Shown: one piece after another, positions 30,441 to 39,683 of the stretch
How the letters are laid out: the number at the start of each line of letters is the position of its first letter
How positions within the stretch are numbered: the stretch's first letter is position 1
NCBI RefSeq assembly: GCF_001691555.1
Contig: NZ_MAYN01000008.1
Location: forward strand, 2,466,766-2,530,765
DNA: 64,000 nucleotides
Direction: 5' to 3'
From: Pantoea eucrina
Lineage (GTDB): Bacteria; Pseudomonadota; Gammaproteobacteria; Enterobacterales; Enterobacteriaceae
The notes under the pieces: generated by a model
What the model was told of the DNA's origin: nothing
The model's database searches: none
Seen by the model: the letters and a program-made list of their open reading frames with translations, nothing else
Program-made: the position numbers and the translations under genes

Positions 30441-30816
30441 CGGTGTCTCCTGTGAGTTGGGCCACCTCGCGATAAGCCAGGCGGCAGAAACAGAGCGATC
30501 GTGACGATCATAGGTTCAGAGATGGGCACCTGCGCGGTGAATTTCAACCGTACCGGCCAAATATTTCCTTTTGACATAAAAGTGAGAGATGCATCACATA
30601 TCGTTATTACCACTCGCCGGGCAAATGTCCGTAAAGTGATCTGTGTACGAGCATTTCTGTCGTGACAGAATATGATCGTGCCCGCCAGCCCGAAGATGGA
30701 TAAAATGTCGGCACTGGTATTCCACGACAATATAATTGCTTCACCTGCGTGTTATTCGCTCTCCATCCATGCCGGATGCGTGGCGGTATCAGAGCAGCAA
30801 TAATAAGAAGGTAATC
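30441..30816. other. Divergent control region between fxsA and aspA
   Basis: 376 bases without a gene. E. coli aspA is controlled by CRP and FNR; here I see only an imperfect dyad GTGA-N8-TCAC at about 30582-30597 and a TTGACA box at 30571-30576 without a good -10. The aspA ribosome-binding site AGAAGG is at 30806-30811. Confidence 0.45.
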
Positions 30817-32253
30817 ATGGCGAACAACATTCGTATCGAAGAAGACCTGTTAGGCATGCGTGAAGTGCCGGCGGATGCTTACTACGGTGTTCATACTCTG
30901 CGTGCGATTGAAAATTTCTATATCAGTAGCAGTAAAATCAGCGACATTCCTGAGTTTGTCCGTGGCATGGTGATGGTTAAAAAAGCAGCCGCGCTGGCCA
31001 ACAAAGAGCTGCAGACGATCCCACGCAACATTGCGAATACCATTATTCAGGCCTGCGATGAGGTGCTGAACAACGGCAAATGCATGGATCAGTTCCCGGT
31101 GGATGTTTACCAGGGCGGCGCCGGCACCTCGGTGAACATGAACACCAACGAAGTGCTGGCGAATATCGGTCTGGAACTGATGGGCCACCAGAAAGGTGAG
31201 TATCAGTACCTCAATCCCAACGACCACGTTAACAAATGCCAGTCAACCAATGATGCCTACCCGACCGGCTTCCGAATCGCGGTTTACGCCTCTATTCTCA
31301 AGCTGCTGGATGCGATTGCGCAACTGAGCGAAGGCTTCCAGCGCAAGGCCGTGGAGTTTGAAAACATCCTGAAAATGGGGCGCACCCAGCTGCAGGATGC
31401 GGTGCCGATGTCACTCGGACAGGAATTCCACGCGTTTAACGTGCTGCTGAACGAAGAGACCCGCAGTATTCTGCGCACCGCCGAGCTGCTGCTGGAAGTC
31501 AACCTTGGCGCAACCGCAATCGGTACCCGCCTCAACACGCCGGATGGCTATCAGCAGCTGGCCGTGCAGCGTCTGGCTGAAGTCAGCAATCTGCCGGTGG
31601 TGCCAGCGGAAGATCTGATTGAAGCAACGTCCGACTGCGGCGCCTACGTGATGGTGCATTCAGCGCTGAAGCGTCTGGCGGTGAAACTGTCAAAAATCTG
31701 CAACGACCTGCGCCTGCTCTCCTCCGGTCCGCGCGCGGGTCTGAACGAAATTAACCTGCCGGAACTGCAGGCGGGCTCCTCGATCATGCCAGCCAAAGTA
31801 AATCCGGTGGTGCCGGAAGTGGTCAATCAGGTCTGTTTTAAGGTTATCGGCAACGATACCACGGTGACCATGGCGTCTGAAGCGGGCCAGCTGCAGCTCA
31901 ACGTGATGGAACCGGTGATTGGCCAGGCGCTGTTTGAATCTGTCAGCATCCTGACCAACGCCTGCTACAACCTGCTGGAAAAATGCGTTAACGGCATCAC
32001 GGCGAATAAAGCGGTCTGCGAAGCCTACGTGTTCAACTCTATCGGTATTGTCACCTACCTCAATCCTTATATCGGCCACCACAACGGCGATATCGTGGGT
32101 AAAGTCTGTGCCGAAACCGGTAAGAGCGTGCGTGAAGTGGTGCTGGAGCGCGGCCTGCTGACCGAGGCGGAGCTGGATGACATCTTCTCCGTTCAGAACC
32201 TGATGCATCCGACCTACAAAGCCAAACGTTATACCGACGAAAACGAACAGTAA
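30817..32253 (+). CDS. aspA: Aspartate ammonia-lyase
   Basis: Encodes 478 residues. Converts aspartate to fumarate and ammonia in the cytoplasm. The fumarase/aspartase signature [11 protein letters not shown] is present, and the whole sequence from [24 protein letters not shown] matches E. coli AspA. I chose this ATG over an upstream in-frame one at 30736. dcuA follows after a terminator, linking aspartate breakdown with C4-dicarboxylate exchange. Confidence 0.97.
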   Translation: MANNIRIEEDLLGMREVPADAYYGVHTLRAIENFYISSSKISDIPEFVRGMVMVKKAAALANKELQTIPRNIANTIIQACDEVLNNGKCMDQFPVDVYQGGAGTSVNMNTNEVLANIGLELMGHQKGEYQYLNPNDHVNKCQSTNDAYPTGFRIAVYASILKLLDAIAQLSEGFQRKAVEFENILKMGRTQLQDAVPMSLGQEFHAFNVLLNEETRSILRTAELLLEVNLGATAIGTRLNTPDGYQQLAVQRLAEVSNLPVVPAEDLIEATSDCGAYVMVHSALKRLAVKLSKICNDLRLLSSGPRAGLNEINLPELQAGSSIMPAKVNPVVPEVVNQVCFKVIGNDTTVTMASEAGQLQLNVMEPVIGQALFESVSILTNACYNLLEKCVNGITANKAVCEAYVFNSIGIVTYLNPYIGHHNGDIVGKVCAETGKSVREVVLERGLLTEAELDDIFSVQNLMHPTYKAKRYTDENEQ

Positions 32254-32278
32254 CCTGTTTCCGATCACGTCGTCCCGG

Positions 32279-32312
32279 GCACGCCTGTATACAATACGGC
32301 GTGCTTTTTTTA
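32279..32312 (+). terminator. Terminator after aspA
   Basis: GCACGCC at 32279-32285 and GGCGTGC at 32298-32304 form the stem, followed by eight Ts. It may be partial, since dcuA lies 57 bases on. Confidence 0.88.
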
Positions 32313-32368
32313 TATGTGGCGACGACAACATTCAGGGGGCGCGATCTGCAGCCTGAGGAGAGAAACGG

Positions 32369-33670
32369 ATGATAGCAGTGGAATTGGCAGTGGTATTGCT
32401 GGCGATCTGGCTCGGTGCCCGTCTGGGCGGTATCGGTATCGGCTTTGCCGGCGGCCTGGGAGTGCTGGTGCTGACGCTGGTTTGCGGTATGAAGCCAGGC
32501 GCGATCCCGTTTGATGTGATCGAAATCATCATGGCTGTTATCGCGGCGATTGCTGCCATGCAGGTTGCAGGCGGCATGGATTACCTGGTCGGTCTCGCGG
32601 AAAAGCTGCTGCGCCGCCATCCGCGCTATGTGACTTTCCTTGCGCCGCTGGTCACTTACCTGATGACGCTGCTGGCCGGCACCGGCCATACCGCGTTCTC
32701 CACGCTGCCGGTTATCGCTGAAGTTGCCAAAGAACAGGGCGTCAGGCCATCGCGCCCGCTCTCTATCGCGGTGGTGGCCTCTCAGATTGCGATCACCGCC
32801 TCTCCGCTCTCTGCGGCAGTGGTATTTTTTGCCTCCATACTGGAACCCCGCGGCGTCAGCTATCTGGCGCTGCTGGGCGTGGCGCTGCCCTCAACCATGG
32901 CGGCAATCTTCTGCGCCGCGGTGATCACTAACTTTCTCGGTACAGAGCTGAAGGATGATGCTGTCTATCAGACGCGGCTTGCCAGAGGCGATGTCACGCT
33001 GCGCGGTAAAAAAGTCTCTGCAACCCGTCACGGCGCGCGGCGCGCCGTGCTGCTGTTTCTGACCGGCATTGCAGCAGTGGTGCTCTATGCCACCGCCATC
33101 AGCGACAGCGTGGGCCTGATCGCCAGCCCGGTGTTGCCGCGTAACGAAGCGATCGTGGTGTTTATGCTCACGGTCGCGACGCTGATCTGCCTCACCTGCC
33201 GCGTGGACAGCAGTGAGATCCTCAGCGCCAGTACGTTTAAGTCGGGCATGAGCGCCTGTATCTGCGTCATGGGCGTGGCGTGGCTGGGTGACACCTTTGT
33301 CAAAGCGCATCTGAGTGAGATTCAGAGCCTGGCCGGCGACATGCTGCAGCGCTATCCCTGGATGCTGGCGCTGGTGCTGTTTTTTGCCGCCACCCTGCTC
33401 TATTCGCAGGCGGCAACCACCAAAGCGCTCATGCCGGCAGCGCTGATGCTCGGCGTCTCGCCGCTGGCGGCAGTGGCCTCGTTTGCTGCGGTATCAGCAC
33501 TCTTTGTCCTGCCCACTTATCCGACGCTGCTGGCGGCGGTAGAAATGGATGACACCGGTTCGACGCGAATCGGTAAGTTTGTCTTTAACCACTCCTTTAT
33601 CATTCCGGGCGTACTGGCCATCGCCTTCTCGGTTGCGTTTGGCTTTCTGTTTGGCAGTCTGATCCTCTGA
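32369..33670 (+). CDS. dcuA: Anaerobic C4-dicarboxylate exchanger DcuA
   Basis: Encodes 433 residues with 10 or more hydrophobic segments. DcuA exchanges aspartate, fumarate and succinate at the inner membrane. LGARLGGIGIGFAGGLGVLVL, AQIAITASP-like VASQIAITASPLSAAVVFF and LYSQAATTKALMPAALML are DcuA/DcuB family hallmarks, and position after aspA favours DcuA. In E. coli cutA lies between dcuA and dsbD; here only 82 bases do. Confidence 0.94.
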   Translation: MIAVELAVVLLAIWLGARLGGIGIGFAGGLGVLVLTLVCGMKPGAIPFDVIEIIMAVIAAIAAMQVAGGMDYLVGLAEKLLRRHPRYVTFLAPLVTYLMTLLAGTGHTAFSTLPVIAEVAKEQGVRPSRPLSIAVVASQIAITASPLSAAVVFFASILEPRGVSYLALLGVALPSTMAAIFCAAVITNFLGTELKDDAVYQTRLARGDVTLRGKKVSATRHGARRAVLLFLTGIAAVVLYATAISDSVGLIASPVLPRNEAIVVFMLTVATLICLTCRVDSSEILSASTFKSGMSACICVMGVAWLGDTFVKAHLSEIQSLAGDMLQRYPWMLALVLFFAATLLYSQAATTKALMPAALMLGVSPLAAVASFAAVSALFVLPTYPTLLAAVEMDDTGSTRIGKFVFNHSFIIPGVLAIAFSVAFGFLFGSLIL

Positions 33671-33752
33671 CGCCGTTACATTGTGAAATCCTGTGCCGAA
33701 GCGGGCGTGTTATGCTCACCGCTTCTGCACTACCGGAGTTGATTAATCTGTT

Positions 33753-35438
33753 ATGGCTGCATCTCTTTCCCGCCTGCTGACGCTCTGCCTGACGTTACTG
33801 CTGTGCCTGTCGGCTCAGGCCGATCTCTTTGCGCCAAAATCCACCAGCCGCTTTATACCGGTTGATCAGGCTTTTCAGTTTGATTTTTCTCAGCGGGGCT
33901 CAACGCTGACGCTGAACTGGCAGGTCAGGCCCGGCTACTATCTCTATCGTCAGCAGATGAAGATTACGGCTCAGCACGCGCAGCTGGCTCCGCTGACGCT
34001 GCCGCCCGGCGAAGCGCATGAAGATGAGTTTTACGGCAAAAGCGAGATTTATCGCCAGGCCGTGACGCTGCCGGTCACGCTGCAGCGGGCAGATGCGGGT
34101 GCCACGCTGACGGTAACGTATCAGGGCTGTGCCGCAGCCGGCTTCTGCTACCCGCCGGAGAGCCGTACCGTTCCGCTGAGCGCCGTCAGCGGCGGCAGCG
34201 TGCCGGTTACTGAGCCGCCCGCCGCCGCGCCGTTGCCCTTCTCTCCGCTCTGGGCGCTGCTGATCGGGATCGGTGTTGCCTTTACCCCCTGCGTCCTGCC
34301 GATGTACCCGCTGATCTCCGGTATCATCCTTGGCGGCGCACGCCGCTACACTACCGGCCGCCTGCTGGCGCTGGCGCTGGTCTATGTGCAGGGCATGGCG
34401 CTGACCTACACGCTTTTAGGCGTCGTGGTCGCCGCTGCCGGGCTGCGCTTTCAGGCGGCGCTGCAGCATCCGTACGTTCTGGCGGGTCTGTCGCTGCTGT
34501 TTATTCTGCTGGCGCTGTCAATGTTTGGCCTGTTTTCCCTGCAGCTGCCCGCCAGCCTGCAGACGCGGCTCGCGCACTGGAGCAATCAGCAGCGCGGCGG
34601 CTCGCTGCCCGGCGTGTTTATCATGGGTGCGCTGGCCGGACTCATCTGCTCCCCCTGCACCACTGCGCCGCTCAGCGCAATCCTGCTGTATATCGCCCAG
34701 AGCGGAAATTTGTGGGCCGGTGCCGGTACGCTGTGGCTCTACGCCGTGGGAATGGGGCTGCCGCTGATCGCCGTGACGCTTTACGGGCATCGTCTGCTGC
34801 CCAAAAGCGGCCCGTGGATGCAGACGGTGAAAGAGGGCTTCGGGTTTGTCATTCTGGCGCTGCCGGTATTTCTGCTGGAGCGTATTCTCGGTGATACCTG
34901 GGGCCTGCGGCTCTGGAGCCTGCTTGGCGTGGCGTTTTTCGCCTGGGCATTTATTCACAGCATGCATGCGCGCGGCAAGTGGCGCGTTGTGCCGGTGGTG
35001 ATGTTAGGAGCAGCGTTGATTATGGCGCGGCCGCTGCAGGAGTGGGCATTTGGCGCCGCGGCAAGTCAGAGCGTAGCCCATCTGCCGTTTAAGCGCATCA
35101 GCGGCAGCGCGGAGCTTGAGCAGGCGCTGCAGCAGGCGCAGGGGCGCATCACCATGCTCGATCTCTACGCCGACTGGTGTGTCGCCTGTAAAGAGTTTGA
35201 GAAGTATACCTTCAGCGATCCCGCGGTCGGTAGCGCACTCGCTGACGTGCAGCTGCTGCAGGCGGATGTCACTGCGAACAGCGCGCAGGATAACGCCCTG
35301 CTGAAGCAGCTGCAGGTGCCGGGATTACCAACCCTTCTGTTTTTTGATGCGCAGGGCCGCGAGATCCCGGGCTCGCGCATCAGCGGCTTTCTGCGTGCGG
35401 CAGCGTTTCGCGCGCATTTGCAGAATCTGCCGCGTTAA
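33753..35438 (+). CDS. dsbD: Thiol:disulfide interchange protein DsbD
   Basis: Encodes 561 residues. DsbD moves electrons from thioredoxin to periplasmic DsbC, DsbG and CcmG. After a signal peptide the alpha domain has cysteines in [13 protein letters not shown], the eight-helix beta domain has [11 protein letters not shown] and [11 protein letters not shown], and the gamma thioredoxin-like domain has WCVACKEFE. All six redox cysteines are present. yjdC follows after 64 bases. Confidence 0.96.
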   Translation: MAASLSRLLTLCLTLLLCLSAQADLFAPKSTSRFIPVDQAFQFDFSQRGSTLTLNWQVRPGYYLYRQQMKITAQHAQLAPLTLPPGEAHEDEFYGKSEIYRQAVTLPVTLQRADAGATLTVTYQGCAAAGFCYPPESRTVPLSAVSGGSVPVTEPPAAAPLPFSPLWALLIGIGVAFTPCVLPMYPLISGIILGGARRYTTGRLLALALVYVQGMALTYTLLGVVVAAAGLRFQAALQHPYVLAGLSLLFILLALSMFGLFSLQLPASLQTRLAHWSNQQRGGSLPGVFIMGALAGLICSPCTTAPLSAILLYIAQSGNLWAGAGTLWLYAVGMGLPLIAVTLYGHRLLPKSGPWMQTVKEGFGFVILALPVFLLERILGDTWGLRLWSLLGVAFFAWAFIHSMHARGKWRVVPVVMLGAALIMARPLQEWAFGAAASQSVAHLPFKRISGSAELEQALQQAQGRITMLDLYADWCVACKEFEKYTFSDPAVGSALADVQLLQADVTANSAQDNALLKQLQVPGLPTLLFFDAQGREIPGSRISGFLRAAAFRAHLQNLPR

Positions 35439-35502
35439 ACGACACTGGTTCAGCCACCGCCCGCTCATCGACGAGCGGGCCGATATTCCAGAGGAGAGTC
35501 AT

Positions 35503-36081
35503 GTGCAACGCGAACAAATTCTGGAGCATGCGCTGAATGTGCTCGAACAACATGGTCTGGCGGCCACCCTGTCGCTGCCACAGCTGGCAGGTGAAACCGG
35601 ACTCAGCACCGAACAGCTGACCCGCTACTGGCCCGACTGCGATGCGCTGCTCTATGATGCCCTGCGCTATCACGGTCAGCAGATCGACAGCTGGCGACGT
35701 CAGGTGCAGCTGGATGAGCGGCTCAGCCCCGCGCAAAAGCTGATGGCGCGCTATGACGTGCTGGCAGAGTATGTCAGCAAAGGCCGTTTTCCCGGCTGCC
35801 TGTTTATTGCTGCCTGCAGCTTCTATCCGCAGCCTGATCAGCCGGTGCACCAGCTGGCAGAGCAGCAGAAACGCCACTCGTGGCAGTTTACCCATGAGAT
35901 ACTGGTTGAGCTGGCGCTGGATAATCCCGCAATGGTGGCTGACCAGATGGAACTGATCCTTGAAGGCTGCCTGAGCAAACTGCTGGTGAAACGCAACGTA
36001 CAGGATGTGGCAACCGCCCGGCGGCTGGCGGAAGATGTCTTTAGCATTGCGCTCTGTCGTCAGAACGGCGCGCTGGCCTGA
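35503..36081 (+). CDS. yjdC: TetR-family regulator YjdC
   Basis: Encodes 192 residues. An N-terminal helix-turn-helix (about residues 20-45, LSLPQLAGETGLSTEQLTRYWPDCDALLYDALRYH) is followed by a C-terminal ligand domain with YPGCLFIAAC-like FPGCLFIAACSFYPQPDQPVHQLA, close to E. coli YjdC. I chose the GTG at 35503 because E. coli starts MQRE at the same place and GAGGAG sits seven bases upstream. Its target is unknown; the place after dsbD is conserved. Confidence 0.9.
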   Translation: MQREQILEHALNVLEQHGLAATLSLPQLAGETGLSTEQLTRYWPDCDALLYDALRYHGQQIDSWRRQVQLDERLSPAQKLMARYDVLAEYVSKGRFPGCLFIAACSFYPQPDQPVHQLAEQQKRHSWQFTHEILVELALDNPAMVADQMELILEGCLSKLLVKRNVQDVATARRLAEDVFSIALCRQNGALA

Positions 36082-36187
36082 AAACCGGCTGACATGCCTG
36101 AAAAGCAGGCAGTCAGTCACGGATAGCGCGCTTTTTTGCTAAAACCCGTTGACGATATGCGGCCATTAAGGTTTAATGCGCCCCGTT

Positions 36188-36263
36188 GCCCGAATAGCTC
36201 AGTCGGTAGAGCAGCGGATTGAAAATCCGCGTGTCCCTGGTTCGATTCCGGGTTCGGGCACCA
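36188..36263 (+). tRNA. tRNA-Phe(GAA)
   Basis: A 76-base cloverleaf: acceptor GCCCGAA pairs with TTCGGGC, the D arm is GCTC-AGTCGGTA-GAGC, the anticodon loop TTGAAAA carries GAA, the T arm has GGTTCGATTCC, and CCA is encoded. It closely matches E. coli tRNA-Phe and lies next to yjdC like E. coli pheU. Confidence 0.97.
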
Positions 36264-36269
36264 AAATTC

Positions 36270-36299
36270 AGAAAACCCAGCCTTATGGCTGGGTTTTTG
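36270..36299 (+). terminator. Terminator after tRNA-Phe
   Basis: AACCCAGCC and GGCTGGGTT pair around TTAT at 36274-36295, followed by TTTGCTTTTC. Confidence 0.9.
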
Positions 36300-36513
36300 C
36301 TTTTCTGCATTGTTCATTCCGCTTTGCCTGTACTTCCTGCGCACCGTGCCCGGTGCCGTCCTGATGGTTTTACATCAGTAAAACCGTAGAGCGCCCTGAT
36401 GTCTCTTCTTATAGTGGCTGATAAATACACTCTCTGTCTGCCTGGCGTCCTGCATCAGCTTCCGCCTGTCCGGAACAACGCTGGCAGCGGAATCGCGCAG
36501 GAGAAAAGACAGC

Positions 36514-37398
36514 ATGAAAATTGCTTTTGACGTGGACGTTATCCGGGATCTCGGCATTACCCGGATGGTGCATCAGGTAGCAGAATGGGGCTATAAATAC
36601 ATTGAGCAGTCGCCTCATCCGCAGATCAATCCCTTTTATAAACACCCTAAAGCCAGCCGCGAGATCCTGCGCGAATATAAAAATGCGCTGAATGCCACCG
36701 GCACTGAAATCTCTTCATTCATTACGGTTTATCGCTGGTCGGGACCCGACGAACTGCGGCGTCAGGCGGCGGTAAAAAACTGGAAGCGCATGATTGAGAT
36801 TGCGGTTGAAATGGGCGTGCAGGTTATCAACACCGAGCTCTCCGGCAATCCTAATGAGCCAGAAATCTGTGAAGAGATGTTCTACCGCTCAATGGAAGAG
36901 CTGCTGCCGATCGTCGAGCGTGAAGGGATCCGCATTGAAATTCAGGCGCATCCGTGGGATTTCTGCGAAGAGAGCAATGAAACGGCGGATATCGTAAAGT
37001 CATTTCGCAGCGATAACGTGAAGTATATCTACAGCGCCCCTCACACCTTTTATTATGACAAAGGCAAAGGGGATGTGAAAAACATGCTGCAGTATGCCGG
37101 TGACGATCTCTCGCATATGCTGATTGCCGATACCATGAACCATACCAAACACTGCCGCTATATTGTGAATCCGCCCGGCGTGGACGCGACCATTCACCAG
37201 CACGTCGCGGTCGGCGAAGGGGAGGTAAACTTCGACGCGCTGTTTGAAGCGCTGCGCGAAATGGACTTTGCCCGTCGCAGCTTCAAAGTCGGCGGTGAGT
37301 CGATTATCTCAGCAGCCCTCTTTGGCTATCCGGAGAAGATGCGCTATCAGGCGGTGGAAACGCGCGAACTGATTGAGCGCGAGCTGCTGAATCTCTGA
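36514..37398 (+). CDS. IolH-like sugar phosphate isomerase/epimerase
   Basis: Encodes 294 residues, a xylose isomerase-like TIM barrel. It resembles IolH of inositol operons: MKIAFDVDVIRDLGI, NPFYKHPKAS, VYRWSGPDE, RQAAVKNWKRMIEI, RSMEELLPIVEREGIRIEIQAHPWD, YIYSAPHTFYYD and RYIVNPPG. Likely metal ligands are E147 region, the histidine of APHTF and the late E in VGGES, by analogy with the fold. The substrate is not known; IolH itself is poorly characterised. AGGAG lies about 11 bases before the ATG. It converges on an inositol dehydrogenase-like gene. Confidence 0.8.
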   Translation: MKIAFDVDVIRDLGITRMVHQVAEWGYKYIEQSPHPQINPFYKHPKASREILREYKNALNATGTEISSFITVYRWSGPDELRRQAAVKNWKRMIEIAVEMGVQVINTELSGNPNEPEICEEMFYRSMEELLPIVEREGIRIEIQAHPWDFCEESNETADIVKSFRSDNVKYIYSAPHTFYYDKGKGDVKNMLQYAGDDLSHMLIADTMNHTKHCRYIVNPPGVDATIHQHVAVGEGEVNFDALFEALREMDFARRSFKVGGESIISAALFGYPEKMRYQAVETRELIERELLNL

Positions 37399-37415
37399 TT
37401 GCAGCATGGCGGATT

Positions 37416-37444
37416 ACTTCCCCCTGCGCGATGCAGGGGGAAAG
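37416..37444. terminator. Perfect hairpin between convergent genes
   Basis: TTCCCCCTGC at 37418-37427 pairs with GCAGGGGGAA at 37433-37442. There is no separate T tract beyond the two Ts of the stem base, so termination is inferred from position between converging genes. Confidence 0.55.
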
Positions 37445-37451
37445 AGACGGT

Positions 37452-38462
37452 TCAGATCGCTACGTGTTCCACTTCGGTAAAGGTCCCGCGCGTCAGTGAG
37501 AGCTGGGCGGCTTCCGCAATAGCCTGCGCGCGCAGGCCATCCAGTAACCCTGGCAAATCCGCTACCTCTTCTCCGTTGATATGACGGACAAAGGCGTCCA
37601 GATGCGCATAGTAGGTCTCCTGCACGCGACTGAACCAGTCTGCATACAGGCCCGGCTGCCGGATCGTGCTGCCCTGATAAAGCGTGGCCCCGCGCGTAGC
37701 CTGACTCTCTGACGCCAGCATCCCTTCGCTGCCCATCACGCTGAGGCGCTCATCGTAGCCGTAGGCGGTGCGGCGGCTATTATCCAGCTGTGCCAGCGCG
37801 CCCTTCTGCAGCTGCAGCATCACCACTGAAGTATCGACATCAAAGCTGCGGATCTCCGGCATTGCCAGCGCCGCCCCCATCGCCGCCACGCGCGTCACCT
37901 CATCGTCAGTCAGCCAGCGCAGCAGATCAAAAAAGTGAATCGCCTGATCGCGCATCTGTCCGCCTGACGCACGCAGATAGTCAGCGGATGGCAGCACTGA
38001 TGCACGACAGGTCATCTGAATCAGCTCAGCATAACCAATGGTGCCCTCCCGCAACTGTGCCCTGAGCTGCTGATGACTGCGATCGAAACGGCGGTTAAAG
38101 CCCACGGTGACCGGCACCCGCGTGGGCGAAATGCGTCCGACCACATCACGTGCGTGGGCTAAGGAGAGATCGATGGGTTTCTCGCAGTAAACCGCTTTTC
38201 CTGCGCGTACCGCCTGTTCCAGCAGTGCGGCATGCGTTGGCGTGGCGCTGGCAATCAGTACGGCATCAATCCGATCGCTCTCCAGCGCCTGTTCGCTTGT
38301 TACGCTTCTGGCCCCATACTGCCGCGCCACGCTCTCTGCACGCGCCGTGTCGGTATCGCAAACCAGCGTCAGGTCAGTTCCCGGATGGCGGGCGATATTT
38401 GCGGCGTGGACCTGTCCGATAAAACCGCACCCGACTACTGCAAAACGTTGCGGGATCCGCAT
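37452..38462 (-). CDS. Gfo/Idh/MocA-family dehydrogenase, inositol 2-dehydrogenase-like
   Basis: Encodes 336 residues. The N-terminal Rossmann domain has VVGCGFIGQVHAANI and the EKPI motif (CEKPIDLS) near residue 95; the C-terminal alpha/beta domain has GGQMRDQAIHFFDLLRWL with the catalytic-site histidine. These match NAD-dependent myo-inositol or related cyclitol/sugar dehydrogenases, but substrate cannot be read from sequence. It is divergent from a LacI regulator and converges on the IolH-like gene, which suggests one small catabolic unit. Confidence 0.82.
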   Translation of the reverse strand: MRIPQRFAVVGCGFIGQVHAANIARHPGTDLTLVCDTDTARAESVARQYGARSVTSEQALESDRIDAVLIASATPTHAALLEQAVRAGKAVYCEKPIDLSLAHARDVVGRISPTRVPVTVGFNRRFDRSHQQLRAQLREGTIGYAELIQMTCRASVLPSADYLRASGGQMRDQAIHFFDLLRWLTDDEVTRVAAMGAALAMPEIRSFDVDTSVVMLQLQKGALAQLDNSRRTAYGYDERLSVMGSEGMLASESQATRGATLYQGSTIRQPGLYADWFSRVQETYYAHLDAFVRHINGEEVADLPGLLDGLRAQAIAEAAQLSLTRGTFTEVEHVAI

Positions 38463-38515
38463 GTTAACGCTCCTTTAGCTCACACTTCAGAATGCCCTGT
38501 CTTGTCAAAATATCC

Positions 38516-38538
38516 CGTTCTGGCAGGCTGTCAGAACG
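38516..38538. promoter_or_regulatory. Candidate LacI-family operator palindrome
   Basis: CGTTCTG at 38516-38522 and CAGAACG at 38532-38538 are perfect inverted arms around nine bases. It lies between the divergent dehydrogenase and LacI genes, 25 bases before the regulator start, where an autoregulatory operator would be expected. Assignment is by position only. Confidence 0.5.
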
Positions 38539-38562
38539 CAGTTTTTGATGGAATTCACTCAA

Positions 38563-39582
38563 ATGAAAACAACCACGCTGGCCGGACTGGCGAAGCGCGC
38601 AGGCGTTGGCGTCGCAACCGTGGATCGGGTGTTAAACGATCGCGGCGGTGTCTCACCCGCCATGACGCGAAAAGTGCTGCAGGCGGCCCGGGAGGCGGGC
38701 TTAAAACGTATTCTGCCGGAGGAGCATCGTCACAGCTGGCAGATCGAGGTCATCCTGAGCGGCAACGGCTCCTTCTTCTTTCAGCAGCTGGCGCAGGAGT
38801 TTGCCCGTCTGGCGGATGCGCTGGGCTACCGGCGGGTCCGGCTGCATCGCACGCTGATCCCGGAAGATGCCCCGGAAAAACTGGCAGCACACATCGATTC
38901 CGGCAGTAAAAAGCGGGACGGACTCATTGTTTTTGCCCACGCCAGCCCGCTGATCTATCACGCGCTGGCCGCCTGCCAGGCGCGGGGCGTGCCGGTCATC
39001 ACGCTGGTCAGCGATCTGCCTGACGCGGCGCGGCTCTGCCACGTCGGCATCGATCAATACAAAGCGGGACGCACGGCGGGCCTGATGCTGGGCAGTATGG
39101 CGGCCCGTACAGGGGACGTGGTGCTGATCAGCGGTCGTGCTGACTACCTTGCGCATCAGCAGCGTATAGAAGGTTTTCAGCAGGTACTGGCTGAGCGCTT
39201 CCCGGAGCTGCGACTGCGTGAGATCCTCGCCGGTCAGGACGATCGTGAACGCATCAGCCGGCTGCTGGAGAAAACGCTGGCGGGATCGCGCCAGATCGCC
39301 GGACTCTATAACACCGGCATGGGCAATACCCAGATTTATGAAGCGCTGGCGCGCCACCGGCTGTGCGGCAGCACGGTTTATGTGACGCATGAACTCTATG
39401 CGACCACGCGCCAGCTGCTGCAGCAGCGTATTCTGACCCTGACGCTCGATCAGAATACGCAGCGCCACGCCGAACTCGCCCTGACGCTGCTGCTGCGGCA
39501 TCTGGAAGAGCGTGAGCAGCCTGATACTTACGCGCCCGGCAAAGTCGACTTTATGCTCTATACCCAGGAGAACTGTACCTGA
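38563..39582 (+). CDS. LacI-family transcription regulator
   Basis: Encodes 339 residues. The N-terminal LacI helix-turn-helix and hinge (TLAGLAKRAGVGVATVDRVLNDRGGVSPAMTRKVLQAAREAGL) is followed by a periplasmic-binding-protein-like effector domain with HVGIDQYKAGRTAGLMLG, a pattern found in sugar and polyol regulators. I chose the ATG at 38563 (MKTTTLAGLA) over the upstream 38545. It probably controls the divergent inositol dehydrogenase-like gene and perhaps the IolH-like gene. Confidence 0.88.
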   Translation: MKTTTLAGLAKRAGVGVATVDRVLNDRGGVSPAMTRKVLQAAREAGLKRILPEEHRHSWQIEVILSGNGSFFFQQLAQEFARLADALGYRRVRLHRTLIPEDAPEKLAAHIDSGSKKRDGLIVFAHASPLIYHALAACQARGVPVITLVSDLPDAARLCHVGIDQYKAGRTAGLMLGSMAARTGDVVLISGRADYLAHQQRIEGFQQVLAERFPELRLREILAGQDDRERISRLLEKTLAGSRQIAGLYNTGMGNTQIYEALARHRLCGSTVYVTHELYATTRQLLQQRILTLTLDQNTQRHAELALTLLLRHLEEREQPDTYAPGKVDFMLYTQENCT

Positions 39583-39683
39583 TCTGACCGGCACGCTCAC
39601 CGCCAGCGCGGTTAAATGGGTGCGGGATTGCGCTGCTACACTCAGTGGCAGCACAACGCTCACGACCATAAGGTGAAATGACG

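Noticed and set aside
30580-30600. Possible CRP site upstream of aspA
   Set aside because: The half-sites GTGA and TCAC are separated by eight bases rather than six, so it does not fit the CRP consensus.
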